Shown piece by piece: positions 8,249-21,049 of a DNA stretch of 64,000 bases. Position 1 is the stretch's first letter. Each line of letters starts with the position of its first letter. The notes under the pieces are model-generated. The model searched no databases. It saw nothing but the letters and a program-made list of their open reading frames with translations, and was not told where the DNA came from. Both the position numbers and the translations under genes were made by a program. This DNA comes from an uncultured Acidobacteriia bacterium (GTDB lineage Bacteria > Acidobacteriota > Terriglobia > Bryobacterales > Bryobacteraceae), in the NCBI GenBank assembly GCA_903875575.1, contig CAIQWJ010000024.1, positions 124,001-188,000 on the forward strand, read 5' to 3'.

Positions 8249-10910
8249 CCGGAGGTCTTTCACCTTTGCTCCGTCGCCTCCTCCTGCTTTCAATCATCTT
8301 GCTCCCTGCGCTCGCCCATGCGGGCGACGCACCGCTGACAGGCGATACCTTTATCAACACAGCTCAGCCCGGCGTCAATTCCGGAGCCATCGCCAACCTC
8401 AATGTTGGTTTGGGAAATACCGCGTTGCTTCAGTTCGATCTGAACGCCCTCCCGACGGGCACCACCGGGGCTTCCGTCGCAAAGGCAACTCTGGTGGTCT
8501 TCGTCAATAACATTGTCGGCTCTGGCTTCCTTGACGTGAACCAGGTGAATTCCGTCTGGAATGAATCCACCGTCACCGCCGCCACGGGACCTCTGTTGGG
8601 AGGGTTCGCCGCCGTCAACGGCTCCGTGACCCAGAGCAAAATCTACGTTTCGCTCGACGTCACCACGCTGGTCAGGAACTGGCTGGACGGTTCGGTCGCC
8701 AACAACGGCCTGGCCGTTACCTCCAAGTCGAATGGCTTCCAGGCATTCCTCGACAGCAAGGAAAACACGCAGACCAGTCACGCGCCCCGGCTCACACTCG
8801 AGCTCTACGGGCCTGCCGGCCCGGATGGGAGCCGGGGACTGACTGGCGGGCCGGGGAACGTCGGCCCCTCCGGAGTCACAGGCCTGTCCGGCCCCACCGG
8901 TGCCACGGGGCCAACCGGCAATGACGGAGCACCAGGCTTAGTAGGCAACACCGGAGCAACCGGTGCGGCCGGGGCCCCGGGTCCCAACGGCGGCGCAGGT
9001 AATACGGGCAACACAGGCCAAACCGGACCGCGCGGTGCGAACGGCCCTCCGGGTTCAACCGGCTTCAACGGTGCCCCTGGACTGGCAGGCATAACAGGCA
9101 GCAAAGGGCAGACCGGAGCCACCGGATCCACCGGCAACACGGGTTCCACCGGGTTTACCGGTGTGACCGGCATCACCGGTATCACCGGGCCAGCCGGCAG
9201 CACGGGAGCCAATGGTGCCACGGGCGCAACCGGGACCACCGGAAACACCGGGCTTACCGGAAACACCGGCGCAACAGGAGCGACAGGTGCCAATGGGGCC
9301 ACGGGTGCCAGCCCGATCGGTGCCACCGGCGCCCGGGGTGCCACCGGTAATACCGGCACCAATGGGAACACGGGCGCGACCGGAGCCACCGGCTCCGTCG
9401 GCACCACTGGAGCAACCGGCATCTCCGGATCTCCTGGAGATACGGGCTCCACCGGAGCCACTGGCAGCACAGGCAGTTCCGGCAGCACCGGAGCCACAGG
9501 CCAGACTGGCGTAGCCGGCACACCAGGCCAGACCGGGCAGACCGGCGCGACCGGTGCCACCGGAGCCACCGGAATATCGCCAACCGGAGCAACCGGTGCC
9601 CTCGGCGCAACCGGAGCCACGGGCGCCACCGGTGCCGCGGGGCAAAACGGCGCCACCGGTGCCACCGGAACCTCCGGCGCAACCGGAGCCACCGGCACCG
9701 CGGGAGTGCCCGGCTTGACGGGCAATACAGGAGTGACGGGTTCAACAGGTGCCAACGGTCGAACTGGATCGACAGGCGTCACCGGGGCCACCGGGGTTGC
9801 GGGTGTCACCGGCGCTACCGGCTCCACCGGTGCCACCGGTGCCAGCCCGGCGGGCCCAACCGGGGCCACCGGTGCCAGCCCCACAGGGGCAACCGGCGCA
9901 ACAGGAGCAACGGGTGCAACTGGCGTTGGTGCCACCGGTCCGACCGGGCCGACCGGCACTGCGGGCGCGACCGGATCAACGGGACTCAACACACTGCAGA
10001 TCGGAATTCTGCGTTGGTATGGCGCGATGCAGCCGCCCCCGATTGTGAGTTTCGCTGCCGCCCGAGCCGCCGCGAAATGGCTGATCACGCCACTCCGCGG
10101 GGCAAACGGCGGCTTGTCCGCCGTGGGCGCTGTGGCCGCCGCTTTTGACGGAGCCGATATCTGGATTGCGGGCTCGAGTCTCACCCGGCGGCGTGCCAGC
10201 GACGGAGCCTTACTGGAAACGTATTTTCCGGGCGGTGTACCAACCGGCATCGCCTATGACGGAGCCAACATCTGGCTCACAAGGAACACTGCGACTGGCG
10301 GGGTGGTCAAGTTGCGGGCCAGCGACGGCTCACTGCTCACAACTTTCTCGTCCGGAGGCATCCCGGATGGCATTGCCTTTGACGGGACCAACGTCTGGAT
10401 TGCCAATTCCAATACCCATTCAGTGACGGGTATCCGTGCCTCCGACGGCCTCGTTCAGGGACCTTTTTCTGTTGGCAACAGCCCTTCCGCGCTGGCCTTC
10501 GATGGTACTTCCATCTGGGTTGCCAATTCGGCCGATGCCACGGTAAAACGACTGACTGCATCGGGTTCCGTTGCGGGCACTTTCCCTGTGGGGTCGCAAC
10601 CCTCCGCCCTGGCCTTCGATGGCAGTTCCATCTGGGTTGCCAACTCGGGAGACAATACCGTCACCCGGCTGCGGACCAGCGATGGCGCACTCCTTGGTAC
10701 TTTTTCCGTTGGTACGCGCCCGAAAGGCGTCGTCTTCGACGGCGTGAACATTTGGGTTACCAATTCCCTCGATAACTCCGTCACGAAACTGCGTGCTGAC
10801 GATGGCGCACTGCTCGGCACCTATTCCGTCGGCAGAAGCCCGCTCGGGGCCGCGTTCGATGGAGCCAACATCTGGGTGACCAATAACGGCGACGGGACGG
10901 TGAGCAAACT

Positions 10911-10914
<4 letters not shown>
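8245..10914 (+). CDS. collagen-like protein with DNRLRE and seven-blade propeller-type domains (paralogue 1)
   Basis: 889 residues from a GTG overlapping the upstream stop (GTGA). Order: signal peptide (1 to about 27), a DNRLRE-like domain (about 28-187: [10 protein letters not shown] ... LVRNWLDG ... [15 protein letters not shown]), a collagen-like Gly-X-Thr tract (189 to about 581) with a few breaks such as GASPIG, and a C-terminal domain of exactly seven FDG-x2-IW(V/I) units suggesting a seven-bladed propeller. No cell-wall anchor is visible after the propeller. It is likely a secreted or surface fibre: DNRLRE is found in extracellular proteins and Gly-X-Thr repeats form stable trimers in spore and cell-surface collagens. 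Overlaps paralogue 2 by ATGA. Confidence 0.88.
8809..9990 (+). repeat. collagen-like Gly-X-Y coding tract 1
   Basis: About 391 codons of Gly-X-Y, mostly Gly-X-Thr and Gly-Ala-Thr, encoded by degenerate nine-base units (GGN GCN ACN). Interruptions include GASPIG, GISPTG, GASPAG and GVG. The reverse strand shows long proline/valine ORFs that are artefacts of this composition. Confidence 0.9.
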
Positions 10915-13522
<2,608 letters not shown>

Positions 13523-13526
<4 letters not shown>

Positions 13527-16240
13527 GAATCATCTGCCCCAACACCAGATCCATCGCCCATGCCATTCCCGCACAACTGCTCCGGCTGCTGCCGCTCGCC
13601 CTCGTCGGCGCTGGCCTCGCTCACGCACAGGAAGCCACTCTCGCGGCCGACACCACCATCAATTCCGGCAACCCCACCGTCAACTTCGCAGCTTCCACGA
13701 ATCTGAACATCGGCGGAGGCAACTCAGCCCTTCTCCAGTTCGATCTCACTTCCCTGCCCGCGGGCCTGACCGCCAGTCAGATCGCCAGAGCCAGTCTGAT
13801 CGTCTATGTCAACGGAGTCGGCGCCGCTGGCGCCGTCTCCGTCCAGCAGGTGACCAGCCATTGGACCGAAACGGGTGTGACCTTTGCCAATGCTCCGTCA
13901 GTGGGAACGTTTGTCGCCCAGAATGTCCCGGTCACGGCACGGGCATACCTGTCGGTGAACATGACCGCCCTTGTGAAAAGCTGGGTCAACGGGTTTTCGC
14001 AAAACAACGGCGTCAGAATCACCCCGAGCGCGTCGGCCCCCTCCACTCTTGCCTTTCTCGACAGCCGGGAGAACACGCAAACCAGCCACCCCGCCCGCCT
14101 TCAGATCGACCTTGTCGGCGTCATCGGCAGCACTGGCCCCACCGGCCCCGCCGGTCCCAACGGGCCCAACGGACCGACAGGCATTACCGGCGCAAGAGGC
14201 AATACCGGACTGACCGGTTTCACAGGTGCCACCGGGCCAACCGGACCCAGGGGACCCACGGGAGCCACCGGCCAGACCGGGGCAACTGGCGCAACAGGCA
14301 TCTCGGGCGCGACCGGAGCCACCGGTAACACCGGCCCAACCGGGGCCACCGGTGCAGTCGGCGCGACCGGGCCGGCAGGTGCCACAGGGCAGACAGGAGC
14401 AACCGGCCAAACAGGAGCCGCGGGAGCCACCGGATCACAGGGCTCCGGTGGCGCCACCGGAGCCACCGGAAATACCGGCGCAGCCGGAGCAACTGGCACC
14501 ACCGGTGCCACGGGGCCAACCGGAGCGGCAGGTGCCACAGGTGCCGCTGGCTCAACAGGAACTGCCGGTGCCACGGGAGCAGCCGGAACGACCGGTTCCA
14601 CCGGTGCAACCGGTGCGGCAGGAGCCACCGGTGCCACCGGTGCAACGGGTACCGCCGGAGCCACCGGTTCCACAGGAGCGACTGGTAGCACGGGCGCGGT
14701 CGGAGCAACTGGATCCCCCGGTGTCACCGGTGCCACCGGACAGAAGGGCGGGACGGGTGCGACCGGGAACTCAGGCGCGACCGGAGCGAGGGGCGCCACC
14801 GGGTCGACCGGAAGTCCTGGAGCGACCGGATCAACCGGCAACACAGGCGCTGCCGGATCAACCGGTGCCACCGGAACCACGGGCGCACCCGGGGCCACCG
14901 GCACCACCGGCGCGACGGGATCGACCGGCGCACCCGGTGCCACCGGCACCACTGGTACCACGGGCGGCACCGGCTTGAAAGGCGCGTCAGGGGCGACCGG
15001 AGCGCCGGGCAATACCGGAGCCACGGGGGCAACTGGCGCCAATGGTGCCACAGGTACCGCCGGCACCGCAGGAATCGATGGCAGTGCAGGAGCAACCGGA
15101 AACACTGGCGCAACCGGCGCAACCGGAGCCTCAGGTGCAACGGGAATCACCGGAACCGCGGGGCCAACCGGGGTCACCGGACCCACGGGCACTCCGGGTG
15201 CAACTGGCCTGACAGGAGCCACTGGTGCCACCGGCGCACCGGGTTTCGCCGCCACGGGACCCACCGGGGCCCAGGGACTCGCCGGAACCACCGGGTTAAC
15301 CGGTCCCAGCGTCTTCGCCCTCGCCACTCTCCACTGGTTTGTCAACAACACGAACAGCTTTCCGGTCGGGACTTCGCCCACAGGCGTCGCCTTTGATGGA
15401 GCCAGCATCTGGGTGGCAAATTCCGGCAACAACACCGTCACAAAACTGGGCTCCATCGACGGCGTCCTGTTGGGCACCTTCAGCACCGTACCAGCCGGCG
15501 GTGGCGGCGGTGCCGCAGCCATCGCACATCTCACGGCTCATCCTGCGCCCCCGGCGAATAACCCGCAGACCATTGCGTTTGACGGACTCAACTTGTGGGT
15601 CGTCAATACCAGTGGCGGCAGCCTGGCGAAGATTCAGGCGAGCGATGGCACATTGCTCGGCACCTTCCTCGTTGGCAGTTCACCCACCGCCGTCGCTTTC
15701 GATGGCGTCAACATCTGGGTATCGAATTCCGGCAGTAACACCGTCACTGTCCTGCTCGCCAGCGATGGCAGTTTCGTCAGAAATATCAGTGTCGGAACAT
15801 CCCCGCAAGGTCTGGCGTTTGACGGAACAAAAATGTGGGTGGCCAATTCGGGCGACAACACTGTCAGCATGATTCAACCCTCCAGCGGCGCAATCACGGG
15901 AACCTTCGCCGTCGGTTTGCAGCCCGACGGTCTGGCCTTCGATGGCGCGAACATCTGGGTCACGAACTATGGCGATAACAGCGTGTCCGAACTCAGCGCC
16001 GCCGATGGCACTGCCGCCGGGATATTCTCAGTGGGCAGGCACCCGCTGGGAATCGCTTTCGACGGCTCCAGCATGTGGATCGGCAACTCCGAAGACAACA
16101 CCGTGACGCGGCTGCGCGCCATGGACGGCGCACTGCAGGGAACGGTGTCCGGAGACACCGCACCTCAGGGAGTTGCTTTCGACGGAGTTTCCACCTGGGT
16201 CGTCAACGGCGGCACCTCCGGCGCCGTTTCAAAGCACTGA
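13523..16240 (+). CDS. collagen-like protein with DNRLRE and seven-blade propeller-type domains (paralogue 3)
   Basis: 905 residues from the ATG at 13523, which overlaps the stop of paralogue 2 (ATGA); an open frame extends further upstream but would skip the signal peptide. Order: signal peptide (1 to about 34), DNRLRE-like domain (about 35-200), Gly-X-Thr tract (202 to about 595), and seven FDG-x2-(I/M/L/T)W units (605-905). A Gly/Ala/His/Pro-rich insert lies between blades 1 and 2 (about 650-670). Last gene of the coupled unit; no terminator was recognised after it, and the next 150 bases lead to a decayed CBS gene copy. Confidence 0.88.
14126..15310 (+). repeat. collagen-like Gly-X-Y coding tract 3
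   Basis: About 392 codons of Gly-X-Y, nearly all Gly-Ala-Thr/Gly-X-Thr and less interrupted than tract 1. Prone to slippage and to misassembly because of near-identical nine-base units. Confidence 0.88.
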
Positions 16241-16390
16241 GTTCCAGTCGATCCCCCTGCAGCCGACTTAGCAATTCCTTCGTATCCTTAGATCGAAACT
16301 TCCGGATCTTCCCGCTGCGTCGCCAGTCTCCGCGCCTGCACTTCGGGACTCACTTGACCCCGTCCATCACCGCCACTCCCGCCAGCCGGG

Positions 16391-16601
16391 CCACACGTTT
16401 CCGTCTGCAAAGCCGCACAAATGGCCGTCAAAGACACTGGTGCCATCATCGGCCCCGGACGTCTGTTCGGCATCTTCCCTGAATACAACTACGCCCGCAA
16501 AATCATCCTCATGGGACGTTCCTCAATAGACACCACCGTCGCCGAAGTCATGTCCCACCCGACAAGCTCCGTCACTCCAGACGACACCGCGGCCGACTGC
16601 C
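16391..16601 (+). pseudogene. truncated, decayed copy of the CBS-domain gene
   Basis: Translation gives HVSV, then QM-VKD-TGAIIG, GIFPEYNYARKIILMGRSS and MSHPTSSVTPDDTAADCL, closely matching residues about 25-97 of the CBS protein at 5484. Similarity at DNA level begins abruptly at CCACACGTTTCCGTC and ends at GCCGACTGCC. The first strand and most of the second CBS domain are missing, and a few codons in the GALAIIG region are deleted. The gap 16241-16694 otherwise holds nothing recognisable. It is on the same strand as the intact gene, so the two copies bracket the regulator/collagen island. Confidence 0.75.
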
Positions 16602-16642
16602 TTCTGGCCGGGACGCGCCCTCACCGGAGATCACGGAGAAGA

Positions 16643-16661
16643 CCCCAATCAGGAATCGGGG
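16643..16661 (-). terminator. possible terminator hairpin of the TonB receptor gene
   Basis: CCCCAAT and ATCGGGG form a seven-base stem (one G-T pair) with a five-base loop, 34 bases after the receptor stop on the minus strand. It is followed by a weak TCTTCTCC tract, not a run of T. Confidence 0.35.
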
Positions 16662-16694
16662 CCTACGCTGCATCCTCCGCGAGGCCCCAAAACC

Positions 16695-19463
16695 TCAGAA
16701 CTTCACCCGCAGTTCCACCCAGGCACGCCGCGGCGCTCCGGGCGCAAAAAACGTAACAGCCTGGTTCGGATAGTTTCCCGCCTGCGGCCCCGTTGTGTAC
16801 TGCGCAAACGGTCGCGTCGCCACGCCACCCAGCGAATTGAAACCCGTATCGGCGAGCTGCGCGGCCGTGTAGTATTGCCGATTGAGCAGATTGTCCACCT
16901 GAAAATTCAGTTGCAGGCGCCGGGAAAGATCGTAATGAGCACGGAAGTTGGTGACCTCGTAGCCAGGCGAAACCCCGGGGCCCTGATAGTAGACGCCATC
17001 CGACCGATAGGCGTTATTCTCATTCCCCCGCGCGTACGAGCTCGATGAAATCACTTCGCTCAAATCAAACGCCAGCCGCTTCGTCGCCTGGTATTCGGCG
17101 TGGGCCTTGCCGGATTGTTTCGGAATCAGAGGGATGCGGTTACCCGGGTGTACGTAGATATTTCCGTCCAGTCCCGGATAGCCTGAAAGCGCCGTGTCGT
17201 TGGTATTGTTGGCCGCACCACCCATGACTTCCAGGCTCTGGTAGGTGGCATCGAGGAAGGTGTAGTCCAGACCCCACGTGACGCGCCCCACACGTCCATC
17301 GAGATTTGCGTCCCAGCCTCTGCGCCGCGTCCTGCCGAAATTCTGGAAATATCCGGTACCCAGCGCCACCGACGAAACGAAAAGAATGTCGTTACGGTTC
17401 ACGGACTGGAAGAGACCCACGTTCCAGCTCACATTCTTCGCGAAAGCAAGCTCCGGTCTGCCGCGAAGGCCCACTTCCCACGTATCCGTCACCACCTGCT
17501 CCAGCGGAGGATCGCTTTGCAGCGCGTTCGGCAGGCTGCAGGGATTCGCCGGATCGGAACAGCCGAGTTCGATTGACGTCGGCGCGCGGCTGCCCTGCGA
17601 AAAGCGCGCATACCCGTTCAACTGTGCAATGGGGCTCCATGTCAGCCCGATCGAAGGATTAAAACGCTTGTAAGTATAGTTCGCAGTGAGGGAACCGGGA
17701 CCGGCAACCGGACTCAGGTAATCCGTATTGTTGATCGTGAACTGGTTGTAGCGGCCCGAAAGCGTCAGGTTCACCTTCTTAAACACAGGTAGACTATCGG
17801 TGAAATAAACGCTCCAGTTCGGGCTGGCTCCATGCAGGTTGACGCGCGAATCGACTGGAACGTTCGTGGAACCGTCCTGCCATGCCGCAACGGTCGTGAT
17901 CGTGTGGTCGGGATTGATATAGCCCCACGCCGTGTTCTGCGTAAAATGCACGCTGCCGTGATCGGCGGTCACGCCCACAGACAGCTGATTATTGCCGTTT
18001 CGCATCGGTTTGATCAGCGTCAACTGCGCAGAAAGCCCGTAATCGTTTTGCCGCTCCTTGGAATAGACGGTATCCCCGTCGCATCGTTCGTCGGGATCGT
18101 TCTTCAGCAGAACGTTCGCAATGCAGCGCCAGAACGGAAACGGAGTATTGGCCACCGTGGCGCCGCTCGTCGGGTACCCCGTGTAGCCTGCGGCTTTGAG
18201 GGCCGCCTGCTCCGCCGTGTTCGGCTGGTAGACACTGTTGCCGGACGCGTCGTTGTTATAGTTCGGATTCACAATCTCCGTGCGAATGTTGCGGTACCAG
18301 GCATTCCCGCTGAACGCCAGCGAGGTATTGAAGGTGTGGCGCACCGTCAGATTGAACGAAGGCGACCGGTTGGCGGTCGTATCCGGAAAGGTGTAGCCGC
18401 TCGTATAGTTGGTCGCAAGCAGTCGGTAATCCTGCAGCGCATTCGCGCCGAGCGTGTTGTACGCATAGCTGGTGGCCAGCGCAAGGTCAGTCTTGTCGGT
18501 GCGCCAACCCAGTTTCACGAAGCCCTGCTTCACGTCCGAAGGAGAAGCGATGCGCCAGCCCGATTCATGGAACCCATTGCCTGCCAAAAACCAGTTGAAG
18601 CCCGTCGCCTTGCCGCCGCCCCAGGCGCCCTGCACGTCCTTGCGGCCGCTCGCCCCATAAGTCGCCGAAAGTGCGACCCCGGGATCGCTGACTCCATCTT
18701 TGGTCCGGATCGGCAACGCCCCACCCAGTGTGTTCAGGCCAAAGAGGGGATCCGAACCCGGCACCATCGTGATTTCGGAAATGGCGTTTTGCGGGATCAG
18801 ATCCCAACCCACAACATCGCCAAACGGCTGGTTCTGCCGCACGCCGTCCACGTATACCGAGATGCCTTCCGGAGTTCCAAGAATCGGCGACGCCGTATAG
18901 CCACGGAAATTTACGTCGGCCTGGTACGGGCTTCCCGCCATGTCGTTCAGATAAACACCGTTCAGGCGGCGGTTGGCCAAATCCGTCAGATTGGTTGTGC
19001 CGGTGGCCTCGATATCCGCGGATGTCAGTGATTGAACGGCTCCGGGAACCTGCTCTGCGCTCAGATCGCTGCCCGCGAGCGGAGTCGACGCCACCACATC
19101 CACATGCACGGATTGCGCCCCGATAGACATCGTAATCGTGCTGGAAACAGGCGTCGTCGACGCCACATCGACATATAACGACTCGGCATTAAAACCCCGC
19201 TGCGCGACCTCAACCCGGTATTTTGCGAAAGGCAGACCGGTAAAATCGAATGCACCCTTCGCGTCCGTCTGGAAATTTCGAATCGTCCCTGTGGTACCGT
19301 TTCGCAACGTGCCCGAGGCCTGCATGGCCGCACCGGTGGAATCGTTGACCTGGAGTTTGATCTCGCCGGTGGGCGCTTGCGCCAGAAGCATAGCAGGAAT
19401 ACTGAGGAGGATCAGGAAGGAAACGCGAACACCAGCCACGAAGCTGGTTTTGAAAGAGCCCAT
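16695..19463 (-). CDS. TonB-dependent receptor with N-terminal carboxypeptidase-regulatory-like domain
   Basis: 922 residues: signal peptide (1 to about 28), a carboxypeptidase-regulatory-like beta-sandwich (about 31-115), a plug domain (about 130-245, including LADRRLN-type and VYVDGVRQNQPFGDV segments) and a 22-strand-type barrel ending in aromatic AWVELRVKF, the usual outer-membrane C-terminus. It imports an unknown ligand across the outer membrane. It is divergent from an ECF sigma/anti-sigma pair, a common arrangement for regulated receptors, though this receptor has no obvious N-terminal signalling (STN) domain. No SD: GGAATATACAGT directly precedes the ATG, so the transcript may be leaderless. 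Confidence 0.88.
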   Translation of the reverse strand: MGSFKTSFVAGVRVSFLILLSIPAMLLAQAPTGEIKLQVNDSTGAAMQASGTLRNGTTGTIRNFQTDAKGAFDFTGLPFAKYRVEVAQRGFNAESLYVDVASTTPVSSTITMSIGAQSVHVDVVASTPLAGSDLSAEQVPGAVQSLTSADIEATGTTNLTDLANRRLNGVYLNDMAGSPYQADVNFRGYTASPILGTPEGISVYVDGVRQNQPFGDVVGWDLIPQNAISEITMVPGSDPLFGLNTLGGALPIRTKDGVSDPGVALSATYGASGRKDVQGAWGGGKATGFNWFLAGNGFHESGWRIASPSDVKQGFVKLGWRTDKTDLALATSYAYNTLGANALQDYRLLATNYTSGYTFPDTTANRSPSFNLTVRHTFNTSLAFSGNAWYRNIRTEIVNPNYNNDASGNSVYQPNTAEQAALKAAGYTGYPTSGATVANTPFPFWRCIANVLLKNDPDERCDGDTVYSKERQNDYGLSAQLTLIKPMRNGNNQLSVGVTADHGSVHFTQNTAWGYINPDHTITTVAAWQDGSTNVPVDSRVNLHGASPNWSVYFTDSLPVFKKVNLTLSGRYNQFTINNTDYLSPVAGPGSLTANYTYKRFNPSIGLTWSPIAQLNGYARFSQGSRAPTSIELGCSDPANPCSLPNALQSDPPLEQVVTDTWEVGLRGRPELAFAKNVSWNVGLFQSVNRNDILFVSSVALGTGYFQNFGRTRRRGWDANLDGRVGRVTWGLDYTFLDATYQSLEVMGGAANNTNDTALSGYPGLDGNIYVHPGNRIPLIPKQSGKAHAEYQATKRLAFDLSEVISSSSYARGNENNAYRSDGVYYQGPGVSPGYEVTNFRAHYDLSRRLQLNFQVDNLLNRQYYTAAQLADTGFNSLGGVATRPFAQYTTGPQAGNYPNQAVTFFAPGAPRRAWVELRVKF

Positions 19464-19562
19464 ATACTGTATATTCCTTCACCGTGCCCGCTGTTCACAC
19501 TTTTTCGCCCCGACACGCAAAAAAGCCTGAACAAAGCGCCCTCGGCGGGAATATACAATATG
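19461..19562. promoter_or_regulatory. divergent promoter region with paired GGAATATACA boxes
   Basis: CATATACTGTATATTCC (19461-19477), overlapping the receptor start, and GGAATATACAATATG (19548-19562) are inverted near-copies about 70 bases apart at the two ends of the divergent intergenic region. Each could be a -10-like element or a binding site for the adjacent ECF system. The boxes are seen directly; the role is inference. Confidence 0.4.
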
Positions 19563-19591
19563 AACGCCGAGGCGGAGGAGCGAATTTTAAA

Positions 19592-19615
19592 GAGCCGCGA
19601 CCGCAAGGGAGCGCC
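19592..19615. repeat. dispersed intergenic repeat, second copy
   Basis: GAGCCGCGACCGCAAGGG followed by AGCGCC, a variant of the element at 5306. It lies just upstream of the chosen ECF sigma start, which argues against the longer in-frame start at 19484. Confidence 0.5.
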
Positions 19616-19627
19616 TGTAACCCCAAA

Positions 19628-20218
19628 ATGGCGACTGAAGCTACCAACTCGTTAGCCGGTCTTCCCCTGACGGAAGCCGCTTCTGCCACCCGCCCGTCAC
19701 GGGTCGAAGACGAAGTTCTTTCCCTGTTTGAACAGCTCCGCGCCCCCGTCCTGCGTTACCTGCTGTCATTTCGCCTCCCTGTTTCCGACGCCGAAGAGGT
19801 CCTTCAGGAAGTATTTCTGGCGCTCTTCCGTCATTTGCAGCAGGGCAAATCCCGCGAGAATCTTCAGGGCTGGATATTCAGGGTCGCGCACCACTCTGCC
19901 CTGAAGTGTCGGCTTCGGAGCCGGCGATATGCGGATCGTTTTGTTGAGGTGGAGGGGCTTTCCAATGTGACGGTGGATCCGGCCCCCAATCCCGAGGAGA
20001 GTCTGGCTATCCGTGAGCGTCAGCAGCGTTTATTAGCTGTGGTTCAGGCGTTGCCGGAGCAGGAGCAGTGCTGCCTGTCGCTCCGTGCGGAGGGTCTTCG
20101 TTACCGGGAGATTGCCGGCGTGCTCGGCATATCGCTCGGCGGGGTGGCAGCGTCACTGGAAAAATCGCTGTCGCGACTCATTCGGTCTGAAAAACAGGAT
20201 GCGGCAGAGAAAAGCTGA
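19628..20218 (+). CDS. ECF-family RNA polymerase sigma factor
   Basis: 196 residues from ATG 19628. Sigma-2 region: LRYLLSFRLPVSDAEEVLQEVFLALFRHL and NLQGWIFRVAHHSALK. Sigma-4 helix-turn-helix: LRYREIAGVLGISLGGVAASLEKSLSRL. The upstream in-frame start at 19484 would add 48 residues encoded by a dispersed repeat and was rejected; no good SD is present at either. It is followed after 12 bases by an anti-sigma factor with its own strong SD, forming a sigma/anti-sigma unit divergent from a TonB receptor, its likely but unproven target. Confidence 0.87.
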   Translation: MATEATNSLAGLPLTEAASATRPSRVEDEVLSLFEQLRAPVLRYLLSFRLPVSDAEEVLQEVFLALFRHLQQGKSRENLQGWIFRVAHHSALKCRLRSRRYADRFVEVEGLSNVTVDPAPNPEESLAIRERQQRLLAVVQALPEQEQCCLSLRAEGLRYREIAGVLGISLGGVAASLEKSLSRLIRSEKQDAAEKS

Positions 20219-20230
20219 GGGAGGGTATGA

Positions 20231-21010
20231 ATGTCTGAAAATCTGCATATATCCGAAAGCGACCTGGTCCTGGCCGCCGACGGCGAACTTCCGGCGCGGC
20301 GCAGGGCCGAGGTAGCAGCTCATCTGGAAACCTGCTGGTCCTGCAGGGAGCGAATGTCGACCCTGCAGAATACGATCGTCTCGTACGTTCGCGCCCGCAA
20401 TGTGGAACTCAATGAGCAACTGCCTTCCGCGGACGGACCACGTGCGTTGCTGCGCGCCCGGATGGCGGAGGCCGCAGCTCAGCCCACCCACCGATCGCCG
20501 CTGAGTTTTGAATTCCCTATTGCATCGTTTGGGCGACTGGCTGCTGCCGGTGCCGCTTTTCTCGCGGTCATCGTGGCAGTCCTGGTGATTTTTGGCGGTA
20601 CGGTGAACGCGGAGGGTCCCAAACCACGATCAGGAATTACACCGGGTGAGACGCGGCCAATCACGCTGGAAGAAGTTTGCCTCTATTCCGGAGCCGAGGT
20701 GATTTCCCACGATGTCCCCGAGGCGATGCGCCAGAAAGTGTTCGCCGCCTACGGAATCAAATCCGCGCAGATCAATCAATTCGAGGTGGATTATCTGATC
20801 ACGCCGGACCTTGGCGGCTCGAAATCGATTCGCAACCTTTGGCCGCAGCCCTATTCCGCGCAGTGGAATGCCCGCGTGAAGGACAAGCTGGAGCAGCGGC
20901 TCCACGAACTGGTCTGCAACCGGAGCCTGGACCTGGCAACAGCGCAGCATGATATTGCCGTAAACTGGATCGCCGCATACAAAAAGTACATCGGCGACAG
21001 CTCTCGGTAG
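20231..21010 (+). CDS. zinc-finger (ZAS) transmembrane anti-sigma factor
   Basis: 259 residues. The N-terminal anti-sigma domain contains the zinc-binding H-x3-C-x2-C motif (H31, C35, C38 in HLETCWSC). One membrane segment lies at about 102-124 and the C-terminal half is periplasmic, without a recognised fold. It would hold the upstream ECF sigma factor inactive until an envelope signal releases it. The SD is GGGAGGG, 12 bases after the sigma stop. The periplasmic domain likely sets the signal specificity. Confidence 0.83.
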   Translation: MSENLHISESDLVLAADGELPARRRAEVAAHLETCWSCRERMSTLQNTIVSYVRARNVELNEQLPSADGPRALLRARMAEAAAQPTHRSPLSFEFPIASFGRLAAAGAAFLAVIVAVLVIFGGTVNAEGPKPRSGITPGETRPITLEEVCLYSGAEVISHDVPEAMRQKVFAAYGIKSAQINQFEVDYLITPDLGGSKSIRNLWPQPYSAQWNARVKDKLEQRLHELVCNRSLDLATAQHDIAVNWIAAYKKYIGDSSR

Positions 21011-21036
21011 CGCACCGTTGTCGCTGACGCTTGCTA

Positions 21037-21042
21037 TATACT
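21037..21042 (+). promoter_or_regulatory. -10-like box TATACT before TIGR03435 gene
   Basis: TATACT ends seven bases before the ATG at 21050, with no SD between, as expected for a leaderless transcript. No convincing -35 element was found. Confidence 0.4.
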
Positions 21043-21049
21043 TCCTGAC

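Noticed and set aside
17832-19031. Long plus-strand ORF over the TonB receptor
   Set aside because: Shadow of the receptor gene, Arg-rich with no domain pattern.
19484-19627. Longer N-terminus for the ECF sigma factor
   Set aside because: The extra codons run through a dispersed intergenic repeat and do not resemble a sigma factor.
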